Assembly: GCA_963733845.1 (NCBI GenBank)
Contig: CAVTEM010000006.1
Location: 62,001 to 126,000, forward strand
Length of the DNA: 64,000 nucleotides
Direction of reading: 5' to 3'
From: DATFQE01 sp963733845
GTDB taxonomy: Bacteria; Actinomycetota; Thermoleophilia; Gaiellales; Gaiellaceae
A program made the translations under genes and the position numbers. The notes under the pieces were generated by a model. That model saw only the letters and a program-made list of their open reading frames with translations. It made no database searches and was not told the origin of the DNA. This document shows, piece by piece, positions 51,259 to 59,493 of the stretch. How positions within the stretch are numbered: position 1 is the stretch's first letter; every line of letters begins with the position of its first letter.

Positions 51259-51879
51259 CTCGGCGCCGCAGCTCCTACCGGTCCTTCGCCTCGCTCCAGC
51301 GCGACCTCCGCGTGTGCCGCGCGTGCGTGGAGGCGGGCTACCCGCTGCACTCCTGGCCGGTGATCGCCCCTTACTCCGGCCAGCGGGCCTACATGTTCGG
51401 GCAGGCGCCGGGGCCCGTCGAGGGCGCCGAGCGCCGGCCGTGGCGCGGCCGGGCGGGACGCACGCTCCGCCGCTGGCTCCAACTCGACGAGGAGGCCTTC
51501 TACCGCACGTTCTACTGCGCGTCGGTGACCCGCTGCTACCCGGGCAAGGCGCCTTCGGGGCGCGGCGACCGTACGCCGACCGCCGCCGAGCAGGCGCTCT
51601 GCGCCTTCTGGCGCGAGTGGGAGCTCCGGCTCGTGCACCCCGCTCTGATCGTCACCGTCGGCGGCCTCGCGGCACGCCGGCTGCTGGGACTGACGAGCGT
51701 GACCGACTTCGTCGGCAAGAGCTACATGCTCGACGAGGCGATCGCGATCCCGCTCCCACATCCCTCGGGAGCGAGCGGATGGCTCAACGATCCCCGGAAC
51801 CGCGCGCGGCTCGGGAAGGCGCTCACGCACGTGCGTCAGGGAGGTCGCGCGGCTCGGCGAGACGGAACAGCCGGACTAG
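51255..51879 (+). CDS. Uracil-DNA glycosylase family 4/5-like Fe-S protein (frameshifted at C-terminus)
   Basis: About 207 aa. Four cysteines in the iron-sulphur UDG arrangement: CRAC (21, 24), TRCYPG (94), and ALCAFW (116). Active-site motif A AYMFGQAPGPVEGAERRPWRGRAG differs from the GEAPG of family 4 and the GLAPG of family 5 by Gln and lacks the catalytic acid at the usual place. Motif PLPHPSGASGWLN has the HPS. Near 51838 one base is skipped and the frame ends EVARLGETEQPD at TAG 51877. Likely a DNA repair enzyme, but substrate range is open. Overlaps the methyltransferase by 4 nt. Confidence 0.78.
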
Positions 51880-51899
51880 ACTCGACGTTCTTGCAAGAA

Positions 51900-53680
51900 G
51901 TGCAGCAAACACCGCCTTATCGCGTCACCTTCATGCGGCTGCTCGGCTTTCTCAAGCCGTACCGCTGGTCGCTCGCGATCTCGATCGTGCTCGCCGTGGC
52001 GTCGCAGGCCACGTCGATCGGCCTCGTGCTCGTGACGGGCAGCGTGATCGACGAAGCGATCGTGCCGGGCGACGAGTCGAAGCTGTGGACGTTCGTCTGG
52101 ATCGTCGTCGCGCTCGGAGCCGTCAAGGCGCTACTGATGGTCGGGCGCCGCTTCATCTCGGGCTGGCAGGCGCTCGGCGTCGAGTTCGACATGCGGAACG
52201 CCCTCTACGCCCACCTCGTGCGGATGTCGTTCGGCTTCTACGACCGCCACCAGACCGGCCAGCTGATGTCACGCGCGACGGTGGATTTGCAGGCCGTCCG
52301 CTTCTTCCTCGGCTACGGCCTGATCTTCTTCTTCCAGCACATCCTGACGATCGTCGGCGTCACCGCCGTGATGTTCTGGCTGCAGTGGGAGCTGGCGCTC
52401 GTCGTCGCTGGCCGTGACGCCGCTGATCGTGGCGCTCGCGTACCGCTACAGCCACGTCTCGCACCCGATCCTCCGCGACGTGCAGCAGAAGATGGCCGAC
52501 GTGGCGACGGTCGCCGAAGAGAACATCGTCGGCGTCCACGTCGTCAAGGCGTTCGCGCAGGAGGAGGCCGAGCACGGCAAGTTCGCGCGCGGCGTCCGAA
52601 GCCGTCTTCGACAGGAGCGTCGAGGCGAACCGGCAGCGTGCGATCTACGTGCCGCTGCTGGCGTTCGTGCCGCTGATCGCGCAGGCGGCCGTGCTGCTCG
52701 TCGGCGGCTGGATGGTCGATCCAGAACAGCCTGTCCGTCGGCGACTTCTTCCGCTTCAACATCTTCGTGACCATGCTGATCATGCCCCTGCGCATGCTCG
52801 GCATGTGGATCGGGCAGGCGCAGCGCGCGACCGCCTCGGGCGAGCGGATCTTCCAGGTGCTGGACGAGCCGGAGGAGGTCGGCGACCGCCCGGGTGCGGC
52901 CGAGCTGCCGCCCGGGCCCGGTCGCGTCCATTTCGAGCACGTCTCATTCGGCTACCACCGGTCGCGGCCCGTCCTCGAGGGGATCGACCTCGAGATCGAA
53001 CCCGGGCGCACGATCGCGCTGATCGGCCACACGGGCTCGGGGAAGACCACGCTCGCTTCGCTCGTGCCGCGCTTCTACGACGTTGACGCGCGGGCGCGTG
53101 ACACTCGACGGACACGACGTCCGCGACCTCACCCTCGCGTCGCTGCGCGGGCAGGTCGGCGTGGTCGCCCAGGACCCGTTCCTGTTCTCGGCCACGGTGC
53201 GCGAGAACATCGCCTTCGGCGCGCCGGGCGCCGAGGACGAGGACGTGGAGCGCGCCGCCCGCCTCGCGCAGGCGCACGCGTTCATCGCCGAGCTTCGGGA
53301 CGGGTACGACACGGTGATCGGCGAGCGCGGGATCACGCTCTCGGGCGGCCAGCGGCAGCGGATCGCGATCGCGCGCGCGTTGATCGTCGACCCGCGCGTG
53401 CTTGATCCTCGACGACGCGACAGCGTCGGTGGACGCGACCACCGAGGCGCTGATCCGCGGCGGGCTGCGCGAGGCGATGGAGGGACGGACGACGCTGATC
53501 ATCGCCCACCGCCTCTCGACGATCGCGCTCGCGGACGAGCTCGTCGTGCTGGCCGACGGCGGGATCGCCGCGCGCGGAACCCACGACGAGCTGCTCGCGT
53601 CGAGTGCGGTCTACAGGGAGATCTACGAGCACGGGCTGCTCGAGCGTGAGTTCGCGGAGCGGGTGGAGGCGCGGGCGTGA
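51900..53680 (+). CDS. ABC exporter half-transporter 1 (five frameshifts)
   Basis: About 590 aa, type IV exporter. Membrane domain: VTFMRLLGFLKPYRWSLAISIV, YDRHQTGQLMSRATVDLQAV. ATPase: Walker A ALIGHTGSGKTTLASLVPRFY, Q-loop VVAQDPFLFSATVRENIAFG, signature ITLSGGQRQRIAIARAL, Walker B LILDDATASVD with Asp in place of catalytic Glu, H-loop IIAHRLSTIA. The frame moves by one base, always in the same sense, near 52405, 52590, 52720, 53085 and 53400. Either assembly errors or an inactivated gene; every domain motif is retained. GTG 51900 or ATG 51933 could be the start. Partner is the next gene. Confidence 0.82.
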
Positions 53681-53702
53681 CGGCCGGCGGACGGGCTCGC
53701 GA

Positions 53703-53735
53703 CCGGCACACATTCGGCACGAAGCCGGCACGGTT
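53703..53735 (+). promoter_or_regulatory. Three 11-bp-phased CGGCAC repeats upstream of ABC gene 2
   Basis: CCGGCACACAT, TCGGCACGAAG and CCGGCACGGTT follow one another, with CGGCAC at 53704, 53715 and 53726. They lie in the 145-bp gap between the two ABC genes, about 91-123 bp before the ATG at 53826. The rest of the gap has a GGGCGGGAGTGGTGGGC stretch and a purine-rich GAGAGAGGAGGG before the start. Putative operator. Confidence 0.45.
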
Positions 53736-53825
53736 TCGTGCGGATTTCCCGATTAGCTTGTCGGTGGGCGGGAGTGGTGGGCACCCGGTACCCGCCCGTG
53801 AACAGAGAGAGGAGGGCTGCGGGCT

Positions 53826-55631
53826 ATGAGGGTCTGGCAGCCCGGTGGCCACCTCACACGAGCTCGCGACGTCACCGTCGACGACTGGTCCTGGCGGCGG
53901 ACGGTTCGGCGGATGAGCACGCTCGCGCGGCTGACGGCGCCTTACAAGGGGCGCACGGCGCTGGCTCTCGCGTCGCTCCTCGCCGCAACCGTGGTCGGGC
54001 TCGCGCCGCCGTACCTCGCCAAGCTGGCCCTCGACAACGGAATCGCGTCTCAGGACTTCTCGACGCTGGTCTGGATCGTCGCGATCTTCGCCGTCGCGGG
54101 CGTCGCGAGCCTGTTCGCGAGCTCCGCGCAGACGTACTTCACCGGTTGGACGGGCGAGCGCATCCTCGCCGACCTGCGCAACGGGCTCTTCCGGCACCTG
54201 CAGCGCCTTTCACTCGGCTACTACGAGCGCAACCGCGCGGGCGTGATCATCAGCCGGCTGACGAACGACGTCGACGCGCTCGACCAGCTGGTGACGGACG
54301 GCGTCACGACCCTCGTGCAGAGCACGCTGATCCTCGTCGGGTCGGCCGTGATCCTCTTCCTGCTCGACTGGAAGCTCGCGCTGGCGACCCTCGCGGTCGT
54401 GCCGCTGATGCTGGCCGCGACGGCCGCCTTCCGGATCTACTCGTCGCGCGCGTACCGCGCCGTCCGCGAGCGGCTCGGCCACGTGACCGCCACGCTCGCA
54501 GAGGACATCGCCGGGATGCGCGTCGTGCAGGCGTACACGCGCGAGGGCGCCAACGAGGAGCGCTTCCGCGAGGTCAACACCCACTACCGCGCCGCCAACC
54601 AGCAGACCGTGGTCACGAACGGCCTCTACTTTCCGTTCGTCGACTTCCTCTCGACCGCCGCGACCGCCGTGGTGCTGGGCTACGGCGGCTACCTCTACTT
54701 CGAGGGCTCGATCACGGAGGGGACGCTGCTGGCATTCCTGCTCTACCTGTCGAACTTCTTCGACCCGGTCCAGCAGCTCTCCCAGCTCTACAACACGTTC
54801 CTGGCCGCGGTCGCAGCGCTCGACAAGATCATGGACGTGATGGACGAGGAGCCCGAGGTCCGCGACCGGGAAGGCGCGATCGACCTCCCGCAGCTCAGGG
54901 GCGACGTCGGCTTCGAGCATGTTCGCTTCGGCTACGGCTCCGGGCCCGAGGTGCTGCACGGCCTCGAGCTCGACGTTCCCGCCGGGACCACGGTCGCGCT
55001 GGTCGGGCACACCGGAGCCGGCAAGTCGACGATCGCGAAGCTGCTGGCGCGCTTCTACGAGCCGCGGTCCGGCCGGATCACGATCGACGGTCACGACCTG
55101 CGCGACGTGACGCAGGAGTCGCTCCGCCGCCAGCTCGGAATCGTGCCGCAGGAGGGCTTCCTGTTCGCGGGCACGGTGCACGACAACATCGCGTTCGGCC
55201 GGCCGGACGCGTCCAGGGAGGACGTGGTCGTAGCGGCGAAGACGGTCGGTGCGCACGCGTTCATCGAGCAGCTCGAGGACGACTACGACACACAGCTAGG
55301 CGAGCGTGGAACCCGCCTCTCGCTGGGCCAGCGCCAGCTGGTCGCCTTCGCCCGGGCGCTCCTCGCCGACCCGGGAATCCTCATCCTCGACGAGGCGACG
55401 TCGTCGGTCGACATCGGTACCGAGCGACAGATCGAGCGGGCGCTGCGACGCCTGCTCAAGGCGCGGACGGCCTTCATCATCGCGCACCGGCTCTCGACGA
55501 TTCGCGACGCCGACCTGATCGTCGTGCTGGAACACGGGCGCGTGATCGAGCAGGGCACGCACGCCGAGCTGATGGCACGCCGCGGCCTCTACACGGCGCT
55601 CTACGGGGACTGGGCGGCAGAGGTCGCCTGA
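53826..55631 (+). CDS. ABC exporter half-transporter 2
   Basis: 601 aa, intact. Six-helix membrane domain from about residue 40 (ALASLLAATVVGLAPPYLAKL; YYERNRAGVIISRLTNDVDALDQLV). ATPase: Walker A ALVGHTGAGKSTIAKLLARFY, Q-loop GIVPQEGFLFAGTVHDNIAFG, signature TRLSLGQRQLVAFARAL (Gly to Leu change in LSGGQ), Walker B ILILDEATSSVD with normal Glu, H-loop IIAHRLSTIRD. With gene 1 (Walker B Asp, normal LSGGQ) this makes one consensus and one degenerate ATP site, the pattern of heterodimeric exporters such as TM287/288. Substrate unknown (drug or lipid). Start ATG 53826 follows GGAGG; a later ATG at 53913 is possible. Confidence 0.9.
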   Translation: MRVWQPGGHLTRARDVTVDDWSWRRTVRRMSTLARLTAPYKGRTALALASLLAATVVGLAPPYLAKLALDNGIASQDFSTLVWIVAIFAVAGVASLFASSAQTYFTGWTGERILADLRNGLFRHLQRLSLGYYERNRAGVIISRLTNDVDALDQLVTDGVTTLVQSTLILVGSAVILFLLDWKLALATLAVVPLMLAATAAFRIYSSRAYRAVRERLGHVTATLAEDIAGMRVVQAYTREGANEERFREVNTHYRAANQQTVVTNGLYFPFVDFLSTAATAVVLGYGGYLYFEGSITEGTLLAFLLYLSNFFDPVQQLSQLYNTFLAAVAALDKIMDVMDEEPEVRDREGAIDLPQLRGDVGFEHVRFGYGSGPEVLHGLELDVPAGTTVALVGHTGAGKSTIAKLLARFYEPRSGRITIDGHDLRDVTQESLRRQLGIVPQEGFLFAGTVHDNIAFGRPDASREDVVVAAKTVGAHAFIEQLEDDYDTQLGERGTRLSLGQRQLVAFARALLADPGILILDEATSSVDIGTERQIERALRRLLKARTAFIIAHRLSTIRDADLIVVLEHGRVIEQGTHAELMARRGLYTALYGDWAAEVA

Positions 55632-55664
55632 CGACCTCGTCCCGCCGAGTCCGATGTCTTCGGC

Positions 55665-56168
55665 CTAGCTCTCGGTGGACGGCGGCGCGGCCGGAGGCGT
55701 GGGATCGGCCGGAGGTGCAGCGGGTGGCGCGGCCGGGGCGGCGGGTACCGCTGCCGTCTCAGTCTCCGTCTCCTGCATGCGCATCCAGGCGCCGGCGGCG
55801 ACCAGCGCGGCGAGCACGATCCCGACGTAGCTCGGCCAGGCGGAGTAGTCGTCGATCAGGTTCTTCAGGAGCGCGAAGACGAAGACGATGCCGGCCAGGA
55901 CCGCCGTCACGGTCGCCTCGGGCAGGCTGACGTTGAGGTCCACGTTCGCGATCTGGAGCCCGACCCACACCAGCAGGGCGATCAGCGCCAGGCCCATGAC
56001 CACGCCCCAGAAACCGTGCCAGGCGTTCTGGGAGGCAGAGGCGACCTCGACCCCGCTGACCTCGACGCTGACCTTCTGCCAGGCGAGGAAGGTGTCGATG
56101 AGCAGTAGTAGACCGGCGGCGGCGATCAGCTTCGTGCCGGTGGAGAGCGCCTTCAGGTCAACGGGCAT
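55665..56168 (-). CDS. Four-helix membrane protein with Pro/Ala-rich tail
   Basis: 167 aa from MPVDLKALSTGTKLIAAAGLLLLIDTFLAWQKV. Four hydrophobic segments (LIAAAGLLLLIDTFLAW, FWGVVMGLALIALLVWVGLQI, ATVTAVLAGIVFVFALLKNLI, YVGIVLAALVAAGAWMRM), then an Ala/Pro-rich cytoplasmic tail. Resembles DUF-type actinobacterial membrane proteins that keep a conserved Trp after helix 1. Divergent from the next gene by 84 bp. Function unknown. Confidence 0.7.
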   Translation of the reverse strand: MPVDLKALSTGTKLIAAAGLLLLIDTFLAWQKVSVEVSGVEVASASQNAWHGFWGVVMGLALIALLVWVGLQIANVDLNVSLPEATVTAVLAGIVFVFALLKNLIDDYSAWPSYVGIVLAALVAAGAWMRMQETETETAAVPAAPAAPPAAPPADPTPPAAPPSTES

Positions 56169-56252
56169 CTGGTGTTCCTCTCGGGTCGCTGGAGCGGAAG
56201 TCGGGACAGCTTGGCGCATCCGGCGGACGGAGGGGCAAGCAAATCCCAAGCG

Positions 56253-56990
56253 GTGTTGTACTCTCGGCGCTTCGTGCAAGCCGGCTCGGTCATCCGCGAG
56301 GCGTGGGACCTGTACAAGGCGCACTGGCAGCACCTGCTGCCGATCGCCCTCGTGGTCTACGTCGCGCTCGGCCTGATCTCGCTGCTACTCGCCGTCGCGC
56401 TGGGCGTGTTCGGCGCGCTCCTCGGCGCGTTCATCGGGATCATCGGCGTCTTCTGGCTCCAGGGTGCGCTGGTCGAGGCGGTCGCCGACATCCGGGACGG
56501 CCGCGCCGACATGACGATGGGCCAGACCTTCTCGCGGGCGCAGGAGCACATCGGCCGCCTCGCGGTGGCGGGCATCCTGGCCGGCATCGCGATCACGATC
56601 GGGCTCGTCGCACTGATCGTCCCCGGTCTCTACCTGATGACGATCTGGAGCGTGCTGATCCCCGTGATCGTGCTCGAGCGGCGCTCGGTCATGGAGGCGT
56701 TCGGGCGCAGCCGCGAGCTCGTCAGCGGCAACGGCTGGAACGTGTTCTACGTGATCCTGATCACGTTCCTGATCCTGATCGGAGCGGGGCTCGTGCTCGG
56801 GCTCGCCTTGATCTGGCTCGAGGGCGCCTTCGGCCAGTTCCTGCGCAACGTGATCAGCAACACGCTGACGATCCCCTTCGTCGCCCTCGCCTGGACGATC
56901 ATGTACTTCCGCCTGCTCCAGCTGAAGGAGCCGGCGGCCGCCGCGGCGCCGGCCGAGCCGGCCGTCGAGCCGCCTCCGCCGCCCGCCTAG
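56253..56990 (+). CDS. YciC/glycerophosphodiester-phosphodiesterase-membrane-domain-like protein
   Basis: About 245 aa integral membrane protein with 5-6 helices. AGSVIREAWDLYKAHWQHLLPIALVVYVALGLI, glycine-rich LLLAVALGVFGALLGAFIGIIGV, ALVEAVADIRDGRADMTMGQTFSRA, and SVMEAFGRSRELVSGNGWNVFYVIL (the RSxxLVxGNxW-type signature of the UPF0259/YciC group) are seen. The C-terminal tail is Pro/Ala-rich. Starts GTG 56253 or GTG 56274 are both possible. No enzyme function is implied by the fold; a role in membrane or export is inference only. Confidence 0.7.
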   Translation: MLYSRRFVQAGSVIREAWDLYKAHWQHLLPIALVVYVALGLISLLLAVALGVFGALLGAFIGIIGVFWLQGALVEAVADIRDGRADMTMGQTFSRAQEHIGRLAVAGILAGIAITIGLVALIVPGLYLMTIWSVLIPVIVLERRSVMEAFGRSRELVSGNGWNVFYVILITFLILIGAGLVLGLALIWLEGAFGQFLRNVISNTLTIPFVALAWTIMYFRLLQLKEPAAAAAPAEPAVEPPPPPA

Positions 56991-57011
56991 CCGGCGCACT
57001 ACAGTCCAGGC

Positions 57012-57891
57012 ATGGCGCTCGACCGCGAGACCGAGGAGCGGATCGACCAGCCGATCCCCGAGGAGGCGGAGCGCGAGACCCGCCTGACGCCCGCTGAGGC
57101 GGTCGAGAAGATGCGCATCAACGTCCCTTCCCGGGCGAACCGCAAGCTGCGAACGCTCGTCGAGCGCGTCAACGAGGACAAGCAGCTCAAGGGCTGGTGG
57201 CACGTCGCGAACGTGAACGCCGTACTGCGCTTGGAGATCAACGACCACTCCTGGGTGCACATCCAGATCGTCACGAACATCGCGCTCAAGCTCCTGCGGC
57301 AGCTGACGAAGCACGGCGTCGAGACGGCGATGGTCACGGACTACGGGATGTCGAACGACGAGGCCGAGGTCGTCGTCGCGCTCGGCGCCCTGCTCCACTG
57401 CGTCGGGATGTCCGTTCACCGCGACGGCCACGAGGACTACAGCCTCTTCCTCGCCGAGCCGAAGGCCCGCGAGCTGCTCGACGGGCATCTACGAGGAGCC
57501 CGACGTCACCGTGATCACCTCCGAGGTGCTGCAGGCGATCACGAGCCACCGCGACTACGGCAAGCCGCTGACGCTCGAGGCCGGGATCATCCGCGTCGCC
57601 GACGCGCTCGACATGGCCAAGGGGCGCTCGCGGATCCCCTTCGAGCACGGCCGCGTCTCGATCCACTCGCTCTCGGCGGCCGCGATCGAGGAGGTGCTGA
57701 TCAAGGACGGCGAGACGAGCCCGATCGGGATCGAGATCCTGATGAACAACTCGTCCGGGATCTACCAGGTGGACGGCCTGCTGAAGGCGAAGCTGCGGGG
57801 CTCCGGCCTAGAGCCGTACGTCGAGGTGATCGCGCACATCGACACCGAGGCGGAGAAGCGCCTGGTGCCGGTCTACCGGCTCGAGACCTGA
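57012..57891 (+). CDS. HD-domain phosphohydrolase, COG3294-like (frameshifted)
   Basis: About 292 aa. N-terminal segment PAEAVEKMRINVPSRANRKLRTLVERVNEDKQLKGWW. HD residues: NDHSWVHIQIVTNIALKLL, GALLHCVGMSVHRDGHEDYS, and ITSHRDYGKPLTLEAGIIRVADALDMAKGRSR. Near 57487 the frame skips one base between ELLDG and IYEEPDVTVI. C-terminal part has a mixed alpha/beta domain (GIEILMNNSSGIYQVDGLL). The family is best known from archaea; substrate unknown, presumably a phosphate ester or nucleotide. Confidence 0.8.
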
Positions 57892-57916
57892 GTCTTCCGC
57901 GTTTACCCAGGTGGGA

Positions 57917-57943
57917 ACAAAAAAGCCCCGTTACCGGGGCTTT
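57917..57943 (-). terminator. Rho-independent terminator for tRNA-Gln (possibly bidirectional)
   Basis: Stem AAGCCCCG (57923-57930), loop TTAC, CGGGGCTT (57935-57942). Read on the minus strand the stem is followed by TTTTTTGTT, a good U-tract, directly downstream of the tRNA-Gln. On the plus strand it lies after the HD gene stop but only TTT follows. Confidence 0.8.
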
Positions 57944-57950
57944 CGAGAGG

Positions 57951-58021
57951 CTGCGGGGCTAGGACTCGAACCTAGACTACCTGATCCAGAGTCAGGCGTC
58001 CTACCATTAGACGACCCCGCA
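57951..58021 (-). tRNA. tRNA-Gln (anticodon CTG)
   Basis: Acceptor stem TGCGGGG/CCCCGCA closes perfectly; D-arm TCGTCTAATGGTAGGACG; anticodon stem CCTGA/TCAGG with loop CTCTGGA gives anticodon CUG; T-arm CTAGG-TTCGAGT-CCTAG. The 3' CCA is not encoded (GCCTC follows). It decodes CAG, the main Gln codon in this GC-rich genome. It is a substrate for the MnmA thiolase only in its UUG isoacceptor form, not this one. Confidence 0.95.
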
Positions 58022-58057
58022 ACGAGCGGCCATTGTACCGCCGACTCGCGTGCAACG

Positions 58058-58525
58058 ATGCCGTCCGTGCGGCGCCTCGCGCTCCTGATTGCGCTCGTTC
58101 TGGCCGGCTGCGGCGGCGGCGATGACGCGCCCTCGGGCGAACTCGACGCGGGCGAGTTCCTGCAGCGGATCACCGCGGAGCACCTGAGCGGCGAGTACAG
58201 CGACTCGTGGGAGGACCTCCACCCCGCCCACCAGCAGCTGATCAGCCAGATCCAGTTCGTCTACTGCGGGGAACGGGAGCCGGAGCTGCAGGAGGACACC
58301 ACCGTCCGGATCCTGTCCGTCGAGCCGGTTCGCAAGGAGATTCCACGCGTCCCGCAACGCCAGGTGCAGGCGGTGCGGATCGAGATCCGGGACAAGGACG
58401 GCGTCGTCGACACCTACACCGCCCACGCCGTCCGCGTCGGCGACCGGTGGCGATGGGTGCTTTCAGAACCCGTTCTCGCGGCCGTCGAGTCCGGCAAGTG
58501 TCCCGACGGCTCGCCGCTGCCCTAG
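58058..58525 (+). CDS. Putative lipoprotein, 155 aa
   Basis: Signal peptide MPSVRRLALLIALVLAGC with a lipobox (LAGC, lipidated Cys18) followed by a GGGDDAPSG linker. The mature part has a helical start GEFLQRITAEHLSGEYSDSWEDLHPAHQQLI and a beta-rich end VRIEIRDKDGVVDTYTAHAVRVGDRWRWVLSEP, the NTF2-like/DUF4878-type arrangement. Two more cysteines (FVYCGERE, SGKCPDG) could pair. Function unknown. Starts 36 bp past the divergent tRNA-Gln. Confidence 0.75.
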   Translation: MPSVRRLALLIALVLAGCGGGDDAPSGELDAGEFLQRITAEHLSGEYSDSWEDLHPAHQQLISQIQFVYCGEREPELQEDTTVRILSVEPVRKEIPRVPQRQVQAVRIEIRDKDGVVDTYTAHAVRVGDRWRWVLSEPVLAAVESGKCPDGSPLP

Positions 58526-58639
58526 TACGAGTTTCGAACCGGGACGCCCTAGTCAGACGATCCGAACGCAGCCGGCGACGAGGAGGAGCCGGTCGAGGAC
58601 GTCGTCGGCGTCCGATCCGAGTCGTAGCGTCCGCGAGCA

Positions 58640-59344
58640 ATGGACGGCGACGTCCTCCGCCGTGGCGTGGCCGAGTTCGTGGGCACGTTCGCGCTGATCT
58701 TCGTCGGCGCCGGCTCGCTCATGACCGCCGCCGGCCCGGCCGATCAGTCGCCGCTTCTGGCGACGGCGCTCGCGAGCGGCCTGGTGATCGCCGTCTTCGC
58801 TTCCGCGGTCGGGCACATCTCCGGCGGGCACTTCAATCCGGCTGTGACCTTCGCGTTCCTCGTGACACGGCGTATCGCGCTATCGCTCGCGGTCGTCTAC
58901 TGGGCGGTGCAGTTCGGCGGGGCCGTAGTCGCCGCGCTGTTCCTGCGCTGGATCTACCCGGCCGAGCTGCGCGACAGCCTGGAGCTGGGAGCCCCGTTTC
59001 TCGAGGGCGTGACCGGCGCGCAGGGCTTCGCGATCGAGGCGATCCTGACCTTCTTCCTGGTCTGGGTGATCTTCGCGTGCGCGGCCGACGAGCGCGGGAC
59101 GTTCAAGTCGATCGCGGGCCTCGCGATCGGCTTCACGATCACGCTCGCCGTCCTGATGGGTGGGCCGCTCACCGGGGCTGCTCTGAACCCGGCGCGGGCG
59201 TTCGGCCCCGAGCTCGTGCAGAACTTCTGGGACGACGCGTGGATCTACTACACCGCCCCGGTCCTCGGCGGAGCGGTGGCCGCGCTGCTCTACGAGTACC
59301 TCTACCTGCGCCGCGCCGAGCTGGCGGAGCCGGCGCTACACTGA
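58640..59344 (+). CDS. Aquaporin Z-like channel (MIP family)
   Basis: 234 aa, six helices plus two half-helices. NPA boxes: HISGGHFNPAVTFAF and TGAALNPARAFGPEL (with the selectivity Arg after NPA). The N-terminal FVGTFALIFVGAGSLMTAAG is typical. The Gly-Asp segment of glycerol facilitators is not evident, so a water channel is more likely. A TAGCGT box ends 9 nt before the ATG. The 114-bp gap upstream has no gene I can support. Confidence 0.9.
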   Translation: MDGDVLRRGVAEFVGTFALIFVGAGSLMTAAGPADQSPLLATALASGLVIAVFASAVGHISGGHFNPAVTFAFLVTRRIALSLAVVYWAVQFGGAVVAALFLRWIYPAELRDSLELGAPFLEGVTGAQGFAIEAILTFFLVWVIFACAADERGTFKSIAGLAIGFTITLAVLMGGPLTGAALNPARAFGPELVQNFWDDAWIYYTAPVLGGAVAALLYEYLYLRRAELAEPALH

Positions 59345-59355
59345 CGCCTCCACAC

Positions 59356-59428
59356 GGCGCATTCGTCTAGTGGCCTAGGACACCGCCCTCTCACGGCGGC
59401 GGCACGGGTTCGAATCCCGTATGCGCCT
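59356..59428 (+). tRNA. tRNA-Glu (anticodon CTC)
   Basis: Acceptor GGCGCAT/ATGCGCC; D-arm TCGTCTAGTGGCCTAGGACA; anticodon stem CCGCC/GGCGG with loop CTCTCAC, anticodon CUC; T-arm CGGG-TTCGAAT-CCCG. CCA not encoded. 73 nt including the discriminator T. Confidence 0.96.
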
Positions 59429-59435
59429 TCCGACA

Positions 59436-59460
59436 GCCTCGCGCCTTCGCGGGGCTTTCC
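59436..59460 (+). terminator. Rho-independent terminator after tRNA-Glu
   Basis: GCCTCGCG (59436-59443), loop CCTT, CGCGGGGC (59448-59455) with one G-U pair, followed by TTTCC and TCTCTT. It starts 8 bp after the tRNA. Confidence 0.75.
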
Positions 59461-59493
59461 TCTCTTGGCTTGGTTAGGTCGATGCGGCGGCGT

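Noticed and set aside
50751..52676. A fused uracil-DNA glycosylase-ABC transporter protein
   Set aside because: The glycosylase ends at TAG 51877 one frame over. The apparent fusion results from a one-base shift near 51838.
58527..58560. Possible tRNA remnant (TTCGAAACTCGT on the minus strand)
   Set aside because: The T-stem does not pair (CCCGG against CTCGT) and no acceptor or anticodon arm can be built.
58553..58639. Possible gene fragment on the minus strand ending GSDADDVLDRLLLVAGCVRIV
   Set aside because: The C-terminus looks protein-like, but no credible start or upstream homology exists; the frame runs antisense into the aquaporin gene.
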